From Hyaloscypha bicolor E (Eukaryota > Ascomycota > Leotiomycetes > Helotiales > Hyaloscyphaceae): DNA of 64,000 nucleotides. This document shows, one piece after another, positions 62,141-64,000 of the stretch (positions within the stretch are counted from its first letter, which is position 1; every line of letters starts with the position of its first letter). The position numbers were made by a program, and so were the translations under genes. The notes beneath the pieces were generated by a model, which worked only from the letters and a program-made list of their open reading frames with translations, was not told where the DNA came from and made no database searches. The stretch is from assembly GCF_002865645.1 (NCBI RefSeq), contig NW_020194684.1, forward strand, positions 961,308 to 1,025,307. The letters are read 5' to 3'.

Positions 62141-64000
62141 TATTATATTTAGCTCTAGTTATTTATACTATATCTTTCTTCTTTAAAGAATCTAATTATA
62201 TTATAATATAATAATTTCTCTAAAAATTCTAAAGCTTTTTACTTTTATTATTTTATTTATTTAACTAGATTTATCTAATTCTTATTTAGTATATTTACTA
62301 AATAAAAGAAGGTAATATATAAAAACTAATAATATATAATTTTTTTATTATATATATAGAACTATAGAGTTTTAGTTTATTATAACTTCTATTTTTTTAT
62401 AAATTATAATTAGTAGCCTTTATTTTCTAATTAATTATATTTTAGTAATTAGCTTTAAATCTTTATATTATTTTTTTATATTTATTTCTCTAAGGCTTAT
62501 TTAGCCTAATATATTTTATATTAATTACCCGAGCTTTATTCTTATTATTTATTTTAATATTCTTTTTCTTTTATTTTATAGTAATTTCTTTATATTTCTA
62601 AATAATCTTACTAGCTTCTTCTTTTCTAGCTAAATACTTCTTTTTTATAAAGCTCAGATCTAGTATTTTTTTATCTAGCAAAAGTACTAAATAAAATTAA
62701 AGAAATAATAGATATATTATTTATTAATTATATTATATAATTTTTAATAATATAAGCTAATTTATCTAGTTTTTATAAATAGAAATATAGAATAATCAAA
62801 TAGTAAAACTAAAAAAAATTAAAAAATAATAAAGAGTATTATAAAAGAGAAATTAGAGTTTATAAACATTTTAAAAACTTTTTATATTTCTTTATTTTTT
62901 ATAGAACTCTAAACGAATTAAGAGATATTAATTCAGTTTTCTTAAAAAAAGAAATTATAATATACTAGCTTTTAAAAACCCTATTTTGAAATCTTTAGAA
63001 AATCGCAAAGAAGTCTATTTTATTAAACTTCTCTATATTATTAAAAATCTCGCAATAAAGCTTCTTTTAAAACTAGTATTTTAAAGATTAGAAAATAATA
63101 ATATTAAATAATTAAAAAAAGTAAATTATATATATAAGTAATCTAAAAAATTAAATATAAATCTTTTAATAAAAACATAAAAATTCATTAGATAAATAAG
63201 AACTATATTTATTAAAAATTAAGATTTTATAAATACCCGTTTATAAAGGAAAATAATATTTAATAAAATACTTGAGATATTATAAATTCAGGTAATTATT
63301 TATAAAACTAGTAAGAAAATATATAATTTAATACTATTATTAGGTATTTATAGAAAGTATTTATAAAAATAATATATTTCCTTAAAAATAATATATATAG
63401 AAATCTTTCTTTTATTATAATTAACTATAACTATAACTATAACTAATTCTCGATTATCTAAATTAGTATTATATATTACTTTATAATCTAGTAATATATA
63501 TTTTATATTTCCTATTATTATTCTAATTTAGAAGCTATTCTTATTAAAATTAGATATATCCTCTATATAAATGCTTTATTTTCTCTTATATTTATTAAAA
63601 CTAATAAAATACTCTTTAATATTCTTTATAATATATATATTTAGATATTTTATAGATATTAGTTTCTCTCGAATTTGTTTTAGGAACTTGTAATTATAAG
63701 TAATTTAAGCTTTTATTTATCTATAAAATATAAAGGAATTAATATTACTAGTATTATAATAAACTAGCTTAGAGGTACTTATTTAAATTACTTCTAGATT
63801 AGAACTTTATTCGGAAATATAAAGTATTAAGAAATAATTTCTTAAAGACTTATCTTATAATATAGAGAGTTTTTTATATATTTATTTCTAGAATTATTTA
63901 TAGAATAACTCTTTTACCGGGCTATTAATTAATTATATAAGGCCCTAAAATAGGCTATAGCCTTTATTTCTTTAAGTCTAGAATCTCGATCTATAGTCTT
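62141..64000. other. AT-rich degraded DNA to the right edge
   Basis: No gene or recognisable element. The isochore therefore extends past the window. Confidence 0.5.

Overview
The window comes from a filamentous ascomycete (Pezizomycotina). Evidence is short GT-AG introns (45-150 nt) in the two ordinary genes, a fungal WW-domain protein, a LaeA/TAM-type methyltransferase, and a huge AT-rich tract in which every transposon ORF is broken by C-to-T / G-to-A changes. CAA/CAG/TGG codons have become stops, and catalytic Asp and Gly codons have become Asn, Ser or Lys. That pattern is the signature of repeat-induced point mutation (RIP). No rRNA, tRNA, CRISPR or bacterial-type features were seen. The species cannot be named from the sequence.

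Layout. (1) 1-7,190 is GC-balanced. A WW-domain gene runs off the left edge on the minus strand, and a four-exon methyltransferase gene lies on the minus strand at 3,118-4,434. A 2,183-bp pogo/Fot1-like DNA transposon with TA target duplication sits 222 bp upstream of the methyltransferase start. (2) From about 7,190 to the right edge (about 57 kb) there is a gene-free AT-isochore made of nested, RIP-degraded transposable elements. I recognise a Ty3/gypsy element on the plus strand ('gypsy C', 22,586-27,873, resuming at 41,292, probably starting left of 9,361); a second gypsy ('A', minus, 9,361-22,585); a Ty1/copia element in A's left LTR (minus, 9,522-15,813); a younger gypsy of A's family ('B', minus, 47,866-54,618); a second copia (plus, 55,897 to about 62,140); two solo LTRs; and a MITE-like element.

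(3) The most informative part is 27,874-41,291, a nest of three Helitrons. The outer Helitron (plus) cut the chromodomain of gypsy C exactly between A and T; joining 27,873 to 41,292 restores the chromodomain reading frame. It was later split, again between A and T, by a 3.26-kb non-autonomous relative (29,330-32,591, minus). A second autonomous-type copy (32,592-37,682, minus) then landed at that relative's 5' end. All three start 5'-TC after a host A and end ...ACTCG before a host T, not the canonical CTRR. The two RepHel-coding copies also carry an 87-bp double-stemmed hairpin as their 3' end. Each reconstructed RepHel copy is about 5.07-5.09 kb.

The mobile elements do not form a pathway. 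They record successive insertions and RIP. No element has an intact reading frame, so mobility today would need proteins from elsewhere. The two left-hand genes are the only ones that look functional.
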